Below, piece by piece: positions 49,201 to 60,990 of a stretch of DNA of 64,000 nt. Under the pieces are notes generated by a model that saw only the letters and a program-made list of their open reading frames with translations, was not told the DNA's origin and ran no database searches. The stretch lies in the NCBI GenBank assembly GCA_022749755.1, contig CM040446.1, forward strand, positions 8,952,367 to 9,016,366. The letters run 5' to 3'. Source of the stretch: Azadirachta indica (lineage: Eukaryota; Streptophyta; Magnoliopsida; Sapindales; Meliaceae). The stretch's first letter is position 1, and each line of letters starts with the position of its first letter. The translations under genes were made by a program, and so were the position numbers.

Positions 49201-52200
49201 AATAAGCATCTCTAGTATTTTGTAAAGCAAGCAGATCACATTTCCATGGCAATTTTTCAAATAGAACCATAAGCAGCAGAAGCATAATTTTTCCAGATAT
49301 AAAAGAGAGAAAGAACAAAGGGCAGGAAGAGACAAGAAAAAGGAATGGATGAAAAGATTGAACAAAAAAGCGATACCATAAAAGTGATCATATTCTATTT
49401 TTTCTTACAACAATAAATCTTTTTGATAGACTTTCAAAATTTTGGAGCATAAGCATAACTTCTCTCTAGATGTCAAATCTTCCTAATACAATAGAAAATC
49501 AAAACCTCAACTTCAACTTGAAATATTTTAAAAAACTAACCAAAATAAAAGACGTCATAAAATTTCATAAAATAACTCAAAACATATACAGATTTATGAA
49601 CCAGAAAATTTGATTAATTGTAAGTGAATGTTAAATATAGTAATCTTTCAAAATTATAAATGAGACAGGATTCACTACTTAGCATCTACACCCTTGGCCA
49701 AAAAAAAAAAAAAAAAAAAAAAAAAACTCACATTTCATGTTCTTTGACACCATAACACCATCCACTGTCATAGATCCGTATACTAGGCAATATATCCCCC
49801 ATTTAGCAGCAAACAAATGTAACCTTGATGCAGCAAGTTCTATAGCATCTCTAATCAAATATTCCAGATGAGCAAACTTTTTACCAAACATAAAATATGT
49901 CTGCGCAGATTTGTGTGTCTGTGAGAGGGTGACAGAGAGGTGAGGAAAATTAAGCAAGAAAATAGAAAATAGCCTGGGGAGATGCAAATAGAAGGAGTGG
50001 GTAATAACGTCAATGTAACGCTGCAACCATCAAAAAAATACTTGAAAACTTTGACAGAAAAGTTGAAACCGTGACTTGAAACACAACTTGAAATTTTAGT
50101 TGTATGGTAGTCTATACAACGATGTGCTTTAAAAGTCGAAGAGATCTCTCATTCTCGTTTTATAAAAAGATAAAAAGACTGTATTAATAGAAAAGGAGGT
50201 CTACGACAGGTGAAGAAGCTGTCTACAAATCGTGAAAACACTCAGAAAAACTATCTAGCTTGTGAGCTCCTCCCAAAACAATACAAACTCAACTAAAACT
50301 CATTCCCAAATTAAATGGATGAAGAAAACCTAAGTATCTTGAAATTCCTTTGAGACCGACAAGACAAGAAGATAGATCTAAAGAGTGCAGAATATAAAAA
50401 TAAAAATAAAAATCTGCAAGAATGGAAATCTGCTGTTATTAAGTAATCTAATGATGTCTAGAAAGAAAGCTGAGTTTGCGAAGGACGCAGAACATTGACA
50501 ATGATCGAGGACAGATAGTAGAAGGGCACACATCTTTCAAGTGTTATCATAAATAAGTACAAAAGAGTATAAAAGGGGAAGAAAAGAAAAAAGATAGAGA
50601 GAGCAAAGGGGAACAAAGAAAGAATGGAGAAGCAGAAGAACAAAGCTCGTCAAGATATTGTCAAATTTCATCCATTTTCCATCTTTTGTTATCACATTTA
50701 AAGCCATTAATAGAGTTTCGTAAACTTAAGAGATAAGAAAATGGTCACCATAAACACCAAATCTTCCTGATGTGGTACGAGTTGCATGTCAAAGAGCCTT
50801 CTTAAAACTATGATTGGTGATGGGGTCATTTTGCTTGCACCAGAAGAAAAAAAAAAGAATCCAACATAACAAGTATCTCCAATATTGACTTCTAAAGCTT
50901 GAGCTGCCTCTCTAAGGTGACTCAAGAGGCATACAAAAGCAAACAAGTAGTTCATCTCTACTCACGAAGCTACACAAATCAAACTAATTATCAATAGCAT
51001 TGTGCATAACTATGTTGTTCTCAATTTTTTACGACATAAAAAGCATTAACTTCAGCATCATAATCATACAAATGATCAATGAACCATTAAACTACCTGTT
51101 ATGATCATAAATCCATTGTACTTAATCACCTTTCACAAGAATATATGGAAAAGTGTGCTGCTATGCTCATCATTTTACCATTGACTGAGAAAAACAGTTC
51201 CATTCAAACAATATTTCTAAATTCAACAATTTTCATATGGCTTAAACAATAATCCTGACTGTGAATCAGAAAGGAGTAACCTGGGTAAACAACAGATGTC
51301 AACAGATGTAAAGGCACCCCTATTTATCAATACAGTCATCATTCACTAGACCACAAAACAATTTCTGACATCATACCTCTTTCAGAGCAAGTAGAATCTC
51401 AGTCAGAAAAGAACTAAAAATATCACGTCTCCACTCAGAATTATCCTGCATAAAAAATCCGAATCATTCAGGTAAGAATATCAGACATGCTCATCATGAA
51501 GGAAAGTTGACTTCAATCCAAGCTTAACATAGATTTTACGAAAAAGAAAAATATTATACTTATTTGACCTTTGAGACATGAATTATCAGAAAGTACAAAC
51601 AATCAAGTCTGTGGCGCTTGGCAGAAAAATGACATGAAGGCAGCACTTCAATCAAAAGTCCAAGCAATTCCTCAAGCTTTGATGAAAGAAACCCGTCATA
51701 GTTCTGGTTACGCAGAGTCCAAAAAACACATATCCCAATCAGAATGATAAAATTAGGCAGATAGTTCTATAAATTTGGCAAAAGGATGGAAAAGCAACAC
51801 TTAAGCCCGAATCACACATTTTACTTTTAATAAACTGTTCATCTTCAAATTAGGATTACAATAAGTCAAGGGGAGATGTCCCTTCCCTACACCTGCTCCT
51901 ATCCATATCCAATGAAAACAGAACCACAGACACATACTTGTCACCGGCCTTCCTTGCATTATGTAAACCTGAACCCTCCCCAACCAGGCCTACCTTTATT
52001 ATTTTGTTAATTAAGTTGTAGTGCTTGGAATTGATAATGCTGAGGCATAAAGGAAGTTGACAATGTACTCAAAGATTTACTAGCGTGCTGCAAGAAGTAG
52101 GTAACTAGAGATGGCCAGGGGGTCATAGTCAAGGAGGACAATGAAAACGGTAGCAGAATCATGGTTGGATCATCATTTGTATATTTATTTTGGAGGATTT

Positions 52201-55200
52201 TGGCTTCACGTCAACAGCAGAAAGGAAGGATTGCTGGAAGGCAAATTGATGGCCTAAGGCAAATAGACAACATCAAAGAGAGCTGGACAACATATTCAGG
52301 GGATTTATGTAGAAATAGAATAGAGAGCGAGAAACATCTTGAGAGCTATAGGACCAAAGAGGTAGAGTGCTTTTCTTAAGGTATTGTATAACTTCAACTC
52401 CCAGAGTGAGAAATGAAGAGAAACAAAAGCAAAACCTTAAAATGTTAAATATTCCAGGATTATGCTGGAAGATAAGAGCTGCAGTGAGATGTGTTATGGA
52501 TATTTATATAGTTATCGCAAAATGTTCAGTTATTCTGAAAGATAATTGAGCCAAATCAGAACAAGGATCACCCAGGCCTACCCACACTGAACCAGATTTT
52601 GATTTACCAAGCACACTGCATGGCAACATCTTCTAGATAAATCACAATTAACTGCCTTATTGGCATCCCTAGATTTTTTCAAGATCCTAGCAAAACATGT
52701 TATAATATACTAGAACAACTAAATATCCTTAAAATCAGAGCAAAGCATGAGTACTTTATTATGTCCACGATAAGTATAGACATTTAACATAAATATACAT
52801 AAATGCAACTGCATTTTCAAAAGATGCAACTTAGAAGCTTTTGCGATGAAGGAAGTACCCTTAGAATAATTGAAAGAACTTTGTATGCCTTCTTTTGGAT
52901 CAAACCTTCATCATCCTACGAGGCAACATCTGACTATTAAGTCACAATTACTCAAATCTCTTCTATGTACAAAAAATAATAAACAAATGCTGAATCAGCC
53001 ACCTGTAATGCAGGCTTTATTGCTACAAATAAGACATCAACCTCTTTAGCATTCAAACCAGGCAAAAGTGAAACTGCTAGATCAAATAGTCGAGCCCTGC
53101 AGATAAGGATAAAGAGCTAAGTGAACAGTCAAATGCTGCACAATTCTACTATAAGCATTATATATAGATAGGAAGTTAAACTATGTAACAGACCAAGGAA
53201 CCATAAGTCTCACCTCATAAGAGATGGTGAGCTTTCATTAGACACATCATCAATCTGCATAGAACTAGAATTTCTAGTATTTTTGACTTTTCCAGCCTCT
53301 TGGGTGGCCTCCAAAAGTCGATGCATTGTCCTTTTAAATAACCTTGTAACTATTTCTTTATCAGCAATCGAAGCAAAGTCACTGATAGTGGACTGTCAAT
53401 GGCATAAACATCATTATGCACTTCATTAAAGCTCAAACAACCACAAAATTAGAACTAATACAGATATGAATTCAAAAGAAGATGGTCTTGACTTTCCAAA
53501 GTATCTTGTTTCGCACACATCTAATGCATCAATGCTTACTTTCCGTTTTTTGTATAAAGTTAAAAAAAATTGCCGAAGGAAAAATGCAAGAAGAAAAATA
53601 TGGTAACAAACAAAAACTTCCTACAAATTCAGATCAATCTTTGCAACATTAATCTGAGATTGGTGAATCCACTAAACTTGCAAATGGGACTGGGGATAAG
53701 GTACAATTAGAGAACATTGTCCCTCAGTCAATTCAGCAACGGGGTATACACCACTGGATAAGTAGTAGATCAGTCCGCCAGTTTATTTAGTTCAGAAAGC
53801 TTAAATAAGGTTACAGGGTAATAATTCTGAAGGTCCAGGAGAACTGTCAGTTACCAACATAAAAAATTCCCTTCCAATATGAAACCACCAACGTACCAAT
53901 TAAATCCTTAACATCCAACAAGATCTTAAAAGCTGGAGGGTCAATCTTTGTAGCCAATCATCACAAGCAAATCCTCTTGAAAGTATATGAAAAATGAAGA
54001 ACAAAGTGTTTGAAAAAAAAAACGAGAAATAGAATAGCAAGCTTCCATCCATTGAGATGACAAAAACTACCTGCAAACAACCTCCCTCATCTTTTGCAGA
54101 CTCCAGGAAATTTCGGGACAAAACAGACAATAATTCACGAGCGGATGACTTCAGCACGTTCAAATTATCCGTTGCAACCTGTGTGGTATAATTAGCCATA
54201 GCTCGTTGTGTGGCCGTACTTATTTCAACAATAGGTATATCATTTTTCTCTTCCAGAATTTTCTTATTTTGTTGAATCAGATTCTGCAAACTGGTGCATA
54301 TTATTCCACGAATATCAGGTTCTTCACGAAGGGCAACACATAAAACCTCCTCTAAATCCCTGAAACTTTCAGCAGTATCAACTGGGTAGTTGCAAAATGA
54401 AGGCAGCAGGGACCACAAAGAGTACACAAGGGCATCAGCATTCCTTGATGAGATAACTCGTCCTTCTAGCTCAAGCTGCCGAAAGTAGTGAGTAAGCCAA
54501 TGCTGAGAAAATGAAGGCAACAAGGACAATAAATAGTATGCATACCTTTCGAGATTTCTGCCTTATCAATTTAGCCACAGCCAAGAGTTTATCTGTGAAG
54601 AAGTTCAAACGGGCGCCAACAGTATGCTGCTTCAAAATTGGAAAGAGCCACACATTTACCTCAGAAAAGTCATTAGCTTCCAACTTGAGAGGAAGAAGGC
54701 TTAAAAACGTTGCAGGCCCCATTGAGCCAACAGCTGATCCAACACATTCATGAAGCTGCAGAATAGAAAACACGTCTCAGAGAAAAAAAGCAAAGTTGAG
54801 AAGTTACCGACGACTCAAAACACATAGGATGCTAGAACTAGAACTTGGTTATTGTTCTCTGACTGTGCCAGTTGCAAATATAAGGTTTTCTAATTTTCAT
54901 GTTATTTTGCAAAAAGAGGAACTCAAGGACCAAATTGTTATTGAGTTGTATTTTAAAATGAACTAGAAAAAGACTTGTACACTCACAAATATATATTAAT
55001 AAGAAACAAGAAAATTTTCTAGTAAATAAACAACAAAATGTCCACAACAGGAACATACTTACAACGTGTGAGACTTATATAGTGCCAAATCAAGAATAAA
55101 ATAAGACAACAAAATTCTAATAAGCACTGGTTAATGACACTGCATAGTTTCTATTTTAGCTTTAAAAAGTACAACTGATTGTTTAAGGCCAATAACATCA

Positions 55201-57505
55201 AAGAACTCTGAATTGCTTGATAAACTTCGAGCTGTTACAGAATAACTCTAAATATATTAAACTGTTTTTCACAGTAGCATGTCAATACCTGTTTTCTGTA
55301 AGGAAAATCTTCATCTGGCAAATTCTGCATATCTGCCAAGTTCTTAAGGGTCGCCCTCATAAAATAGGAAGAATAAATCCCTGATTTCAGGACTTGTGTT
55401 AACTTATATGCAAATTTTAAGGAACTCAATGAAGAACATGATACAAGACCAGATACAGCATGCTTAGATCAAGGCACTTGATCCTACGAGGCTATCCTAC
55501 AGTCATGAACAAAAGTAAAAGAAAAAGGTGAAAGAGAAGGGCAGGTAAAAAGCATCCTGTGACTTCATACACTCTTAATAAAAAAAATCTAATCACATCA
55601 AACAATACCAGTTCTGTAAGAAGCATGGAAACAAAATCGTAATGTAAAGAGCAAGGAGGGAAAAAAACAAATGAGCAATAACAATACCCAATTTATCAAA
55701 CATTGCGGAAACAACTTGAAATGCCACGTCCCAAACAGCATTGTAGTGATAATCAAGTAAGCTCTCAATAGTTGCACACACTTTTTCAATTACAGATGGC
55801 CCAGAGATTCTTAGATCTGAGTTTGGATTTGCAATGCGATCTACTCCTTGTTTAATCAAGCCTTCATCAAGACAAGAATTTATAAGAGTTTTCAATGCCT
55901 CTGTGGCGGCAAATATGGCCTCCTCATGCTCAGATGCCAAAATATCTGCCAAAAAAGAGAGACAAATATCCTCATCCACAGTCACACAGTAAAATCGAAT
56001 TAAATTCATTACAGAAACAAAAATAAAACCTTTGAGGGCATTGAATACAACTGGGAGTTTAGTTGAGCACATCTCCCTATTACGTGAATAGATTTTTAAC
56101 ATTCCAACATTCAACAAACGGGCAGTGAATGTTATGGCATCTGCAGATGTCTCATTTGCGGAGACAGAGAGAGCTAATGAACATAACAGGTCAAGCAAAG
56201 CTTCAGCTGAAACCTCTGCGGTTGGGTGGAGACAAATCACATTCAAACTATCAGTTACACGCCTAGTAACAAGTGGCTGGCGAAGTTCGAGGAGAGTTTT
56301 AAAATACTTCAGGATCATTGCTGTATATTTCATTGACATAAGAGGAAGACATTCTTTAAGAGCATCCAGCACAAAAAGAACCTCCTGAGCTCCTTTTGGC
56401 TTTTCATCAGCACTCGTGTTTGATCCACCAGCAAGCAGAAGAAACTTTTCAAATATGTTTGTGATTGCTTCACTTGCCGGTGTTAGAACAGGTGTTCCTT
56501 GAAAATTTAGTAGGATTTCACAGACACACAAATGTGACTGCCTTCTCACCTGTTGAAAACCCAGTCAGTTTACTTGATATCTCTTCAGCAGATAATAAAA
56601 ATTGTAAAAACTTGCCCTAATTTGGGACTGTTTCATATTCATTCAAAACACCATTCTCTATTCTCTGAAATAATGAACATAGAAAATCTTAAAGAATACC
56701 TCTAGTTGGGAGATATTAAAGCTAAAAACTAGTCCTGTTGTTTTTACAGAAAAACTCAAAAAAGTATCCTAGTTTATGAAACCAGTTTTTGGATAGCTAA
56801 CCAACCCCCCTTCCCCGCAAGTTCATAATTAACTAATTAAATAGAAATAACTAATAATTCGGCTACAGCATACAGCTATCAACAGAAAGAAAATTGAAGT
56901 TTTGTCTTAGACGACCAAAACAACTTGAAATTAAACTATAAACAACAACAAATATGATTTCATAATCTAATGGGATGGAATAAAAAATTCACCTTAGAAC
57001 GTGAATCTGTGATGAAACCCAAAATCACTCCGTACAACTGCGACACATCAGACCAATTGACTCTCCCTTTACCAATCAATAAATGCGACAGACACATCAA
57101 CCCCGAGGCAGCAGCTGCGGCCGTAACGGCATTCAACCGAAGAACACGCACGACAAGGTCCTGAATAAAATCTCCCTTCTTTTTGAGAACTGCCACAGAG
57201 ATTTTAGGAAGGATTAGTGATAGAATGGTGGTGAGAGAACCAATTACGTGGGCGGAGGGGTTGGGGTTAGTTGACGAGAGGAGGCGGTCCAAGGAGGAAC
57301 ACGTGGCGCCGAAGTAAGCTATAGGAGTGAGAGGGAGGTTCTGGTCCTTTAGTTCTTGAGACATGGCGCCGATTGCGGCGCAGAGGTGCTGGTAGTCCTC
57401 CTGGCTGGAGGTCGAAAACCGGGACAGGATTGACGAACATAAATCGCCGTCGTCGTCTTTGATGGAGTACACTGAGCCAATGTCTTCCAAGTCGAGGGTG
57501 TCCAT
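46287..57505 (-). CDS. RRP12: RRP12-like ribosome biogenesis protein
   Basis: RRP12 is a HEAT-repeat nucleolar/nuclear protein needed for maturation and export of pre-ribosomal particles. Hand-built exons (minus, 5' to 3'): 57505-56993, 56549-56030, 55945-55688, 55380-55289, 54755-54546, 54475-54071, 53392-53214, 53096-53003, 52915-52859, 51703-51569, 51445-51377, 48984-48874, 48642-48481, 48348-48220, 47976-47875, 47797-47718, 47253-47107, 46857-46287. These total 3834 nt, 1277 residues plus stop, the usual plant length, and all phases join. The start MDTLDLEDI was chosen; an in-frame ATG at 57532 is possible. Helical repeats fill the body, and the NUC173 region should lie around exons 5-6 (residues about 460-666). 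Landmarks include [30 protein letters not shown] and [16 protein letters not shown]. The tail has an acidic run ([10 protein letters not shown], about residue 1050) and basic nuclear-localisation-like runs (EKKRRK). The stop codon overlaps a donor-like AG|GTAAGG, so another C-terminus is conceivable. Confidence 0.94.
48985..51376 (-). other. Long intron 11 of RRP12 (2.4 kb)
   Basis: This is the largest intron. It holds a run of 27 A at 49700-49726 on the + strand preceded by GGCC, which could be the tail of a retroposed sequence, but no SINE or LINE body or target duplication is recognised. Open frames inside it are not called as genes. Confidence 0.7.
51704..52858 (-). other. Intron 9 of RRP12 (1.15 kb)
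   Basis: It separates the 57-nt exon encoding [19 protein letters not shown] from the exon beginning [12 protein letters not shown]. No embedded element is recognised; the + strand open frames at 52161-52549 are not supported. Confidence 0.65.
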
Positions 57506-57539
57506 TTTCGACTCTGTTAAGTTGGCAAACAAAGAGCTC

Positions 57540-57548
57540 TAGGGTTTA
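57540..57548 (-). promoter_or_regulatory. Telo-box in the RRP12 5' UTR/promoter
   Basis: The minus strand reads TAAACCCTA, 35 bp before the start codon. Telo-boxes (AAACCCTAA-type) are a known feature of plant ribosomal protein and ribosome-biogenesis gene promoters. No TGGGCY site II element was seen nearby. Confidence 0.5.
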
Positions 57549-57637
57549 AGCAAGGAGAAGGCTTCCGTACTTATTTCACCGTTAGGCTAGAGGGGCAAAA
57601 TAGTAAAATAAAATAAATAAAATAAAATGATAAAATA

Positions 57638-57646
57638 AAACCCTAA
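57638..57646 (+). promoter_or_regulatory. Second telo-box-like motif upstream of RRP12
   Basis: The + strand reads AAACCCTAA, about 135 bp before the RRP12 start, in the opposite orientation to the first. It may be chance in AT-rich DNA. Confidence 0.35.
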
Positions 57647-57649
57647 TAA

Positions 57650-59099
57650 TATCTCAATCAATTTGGATTTTCATGGTAAGGAGTCCAGCTTTCGAGCCTT
57701 GCTGGCTTCGGCAGCAAGGTTTATTTTTTAAATGGAGTCTACCGAATGGATAAATTCTCCACCACACTTTAAAATAAGATATCACTCAAGTTTGTTGAAA
57801 ATATTTAAACAGTATTATATACAAATTTATTATAAATTTTTGGTAAATTTTTTATATAATATTAATAATTTATATATGTATGTAATATTTAAAAAAAAAA
57901 TTTTGAGTTTCTACTAATTATCTATGTATTTTCTAAGGTTTTTATTTCACTTTACTGTATATTTATAAATAAAAGTTTTCTTACAAATATGGTGAAGGTT
58001 CGTCTTAATAATTTTAAAAAATCTATTTAATTATCAACAATCAATCTATTTGTTTGAATCTAATTGGCTGGACTTTTTTTTTTTCTAAACTATGATATTC
58101 ATAGAAAGATAAATAATATATTATTTAAAATTTTCAAATTCAATCAAAAAGTTAAAAAAAAAAAAAGACCTTTTACTTGATAAAATTAGTTTCTTGAAAT
58201 TGTCATTAAATTAAAAAATATATACTTAATTATTTAAATAAATAAATTCAACCAATCAATAATTAAATCAAGAAAAATCTTAATTATTTAAATAAATAAA
58301 TTCAACCAATTAATAATTAAATAAAAAAATAAATACCTAAATTAAAAGAAGATGAAAATAATAAGGAAATGAGGATAAGGAAATCAATGAAATCAAATAG
58401 GAGTTGGCTAGGTACATACTCTTGTATTGAAATATTATGTAAGTTATATAAATATTCAAAAGCCTAGATTATTGGTCATTTCACTAAGGTTAGAAAATTT
58501 CAATGGTTATGACAATTCTCGTTTATGATCAATTAAATATATATTCAGTGTGAGGCATATACTGAATTAATTAGCGTATTTACAAGCAAATCACATGACT
58601 ATTTAATCAAATAAAGTTAATAGATTTAATTTAAACTCTTATTCAAGAGAGCTTAATTAAGGTAAGATGATGTGTGTAGCACCCTAATTCTCAATTTTTA
58701 ACTCCTACAAACTATAGGTGGCCAATCCACAATTCATAATCAAAGGTATGAAAAATAATGGTAAGAAATAATTTTAAACATCATTAAATATAAATCACAA
58801 AATATCTAACACAATTATAGTAACTAAGCCAAACTTCCCACAATATATTTATCCTTTCATTAATAAATTAAAACCCATGAATCCAAAATAAAAGTTCTAA
58901 ACATATTGGAAAAATAAAACAAACTTAGAAATAAAGCTTCACTCTTTGAATATTCACCAAAAATTTCTTAAGATGATTGATCCTCCATTTTTTCTTCTTG
59001 TTTTTCTCCTCTTTATTCAAAGTATGGTATGATTGAAAAAATATGAAAACCTAAGACTTAACCAAATTAAGCCATCCATTTCAGATCCAAGGGCCAAAA
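57650..59099. other. AT-rich intergenic DNA
   Basis: No gene is supported. A 54-bp tandem duplication is listed separately. Confidence 0.5.
58225..58332. repeat. 54-bp unit duplicated in tandem
   Basis: The unit starting CTTAATTATTTAAATAAATA at 58225 recurs at 58279 with few changes. Confidence 0.85.
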
Positions 59100-59605
59100 A
59101 TTAACCTAGGACGTCACAGGGTTGATAAGGGGGCGTCGGCGCGTGCACATAGTAGTGAGTGAGGCGTGGGCATGCACCCTTGGTGGTGCAGGTGCACCTT
59201 AGCTACTACCCCCCTCTCCTTAATTTTACTTCTTTGTTCTTGCAACCACAAAGGACAAAGGGCGAGGTGTGGCCAAGTGCCTTGATGGTGTAGGCATGCC
59301 TCAGCTACAACCTATAACATATCTATTGAAAGCTTTGGATGTATAGTTTCCAAAGCAACAAATGGATCACGATTTTGAGTTATGTAGACGAAGTTATGAT
59401 TGTTTTAGAATGCCATACATAGCTCCTCGATTTTTGCTACTTTGGCCCAAGATCTATGAAAGGGCTCGCAGACATGCATTTGCGCTTCGTTTTCATCACT
59501 TCTTGAGTATGATTTTAAGAAACTCAAAGTAATAAAATCTTAAAACAAAACACATGAATAATAGATAAAAAAAAACCAAAATACTGGGCAAATATTGATT
59601 TATCA
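59100..59605 (-). mobile_element. LTR-like end, minus orientation (family C)
   Basis: On the minus strand the sequence starts TGATAAATCAATATTTG at 59605 and shares its first 85 or so bases, including ATTCATGTNTTTTNTGTT and TTTTATTACTTTGAG, with the + strand sequence starting at 63527. Both begin with TG, as LTRs do. The interior has a GC-richer patch (59100-59330) unlike its surroundings. The other end and target duplication were not found, so the 59100 limit is arbitrary. Confidence 0.5.
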
Positions 59606-60154
59606 ATAATGATAGCAACAGGTTTAAAAAGGCCCATCTCTTTCATCAGCCTTATTTGTTTCTGGATTTCTGACCTTTGGCTCATTTCCATTTCAGTATA
59701 AACAATGACAAGTTAGAACGTCCATGTTTTAACAAAAAAAAAAAAAAAAAAAAAGAAAAATCTTTGACCCACTCAATTACTTGTTTATCCATGTTCAACC
59801 TCTTTTTTTTTTTTTTTACAAAAATATTTGGACTTCATAAATTTTAAGCTCTATTTTATAATAGTTTAAACCCATAATTTTATCATGGTTTAAGAAATTA
59901 AGTTCAATACAAATCTTAAAAAATATATGAAATTTATTGATTCAAAAATATATTTAAAATATTTAACAAAAACCAATTTAAACAATTATCAATTTCTCAA
60001 CAATATCAAGTGCCTATAATTCTTAATTTTTTTCAAAAGAAAGGAAAAATTAATTTTATAATTTGTATTGTTCCACCATGTAATTCTTAGCATAATTAAC
60101 AAATTCTATAAAAATAAAATCGGAATTCTTTTAAGGGTTATTTTAAACTAACTA

Positions 60155-60990
60155 CTCTAAAATTGTTTGCAGTTTATTATAATACAACAATTATTTGACG
60201 CTATATTACAAATAGAAAAATTATAAATATCTTATTAAACTATAAATTTTTAACGTTCGTCCAAAAATTTTAACAGCATAGGGACTAAATTGTCTTTACA
60301 CTAAAATAAAATAAAATAAAATATAAATAAGTAGTAAAATAGAAAAAGAAAAAAAAGAAAACCCTAATTTCGCAAACACGACCTTCACCACCAAATTAGC
60401 TTTATCACTAGCCCTCACAGATGTTCATCATCAATTTCTTACTGTTGCTTCACCACCACACCACCAAATCAGCATCCCACACAAATGTCTTGTCATTATG
60501 AAGTAACAGAGGAGAAGAGGAAATGAAGAAAAAGAAGACGACATCAACGAAGCAATAGTAGAGGGAAGCATCATCCTATGTACAACAAATGGAATAGAGA
60601 GAGGTATTCAGATAGGAGGAAGAGGAGAAGTGAAAGTTTTGTTAAGGTGGGTGTGATTTTGTCTCCTTGGTCTTGAGAAAACAAAAATGAAAATAATAAT
60701 AAAAATAAAGCATTGTGGTTGCCTTTATGGAGAGAAAACCAATGGTATTTAGTTCGCCACCACATAGAAAAAGAAAAGGAATATGGTTGATTGGTTGGTG
60801 AGAAAAGAAAGTAATATGGTTAATTTCAGACCTCAGAGTTATAAGTAATATGTAAAGGCATTTTAGTCATTATTCTTGCATTGTTAAAGTTTTTTGGATG
60901 GATGTTAAAAATTTGCAGTGCAATGTGATAATTCTAATTTTTTTTTGTAATGCAATGTAGTGTTAGAATAATTATTATATCATAATAAAA
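60155..60990. mobile_element. Non-autonomous element with long terminal inverted repeats
   Basis: About 150 bp at the left (GCAGTTTATTATAATACAAC onward, with TTTTTAACGTTCGTCCAAAA and GGGACTAAATTGTCTTTACA) is matched in inverted order at the right (about 60845-60990). The interior has AAAACCCTAATTTCG and a pyrimidine-rich stretch but no convincing gene. A partial relative lies at 43365. Exact ends and target duplication are unclear. Confidence 0.55.

Noticed and set aside
49700..49726. SINE or LINE insertion suggested by a 27-A run in RRP12 intron 11
   Set aside because: No promoter boxes, body or flanking duplication are recognisable; a simple A tract is sufficient.
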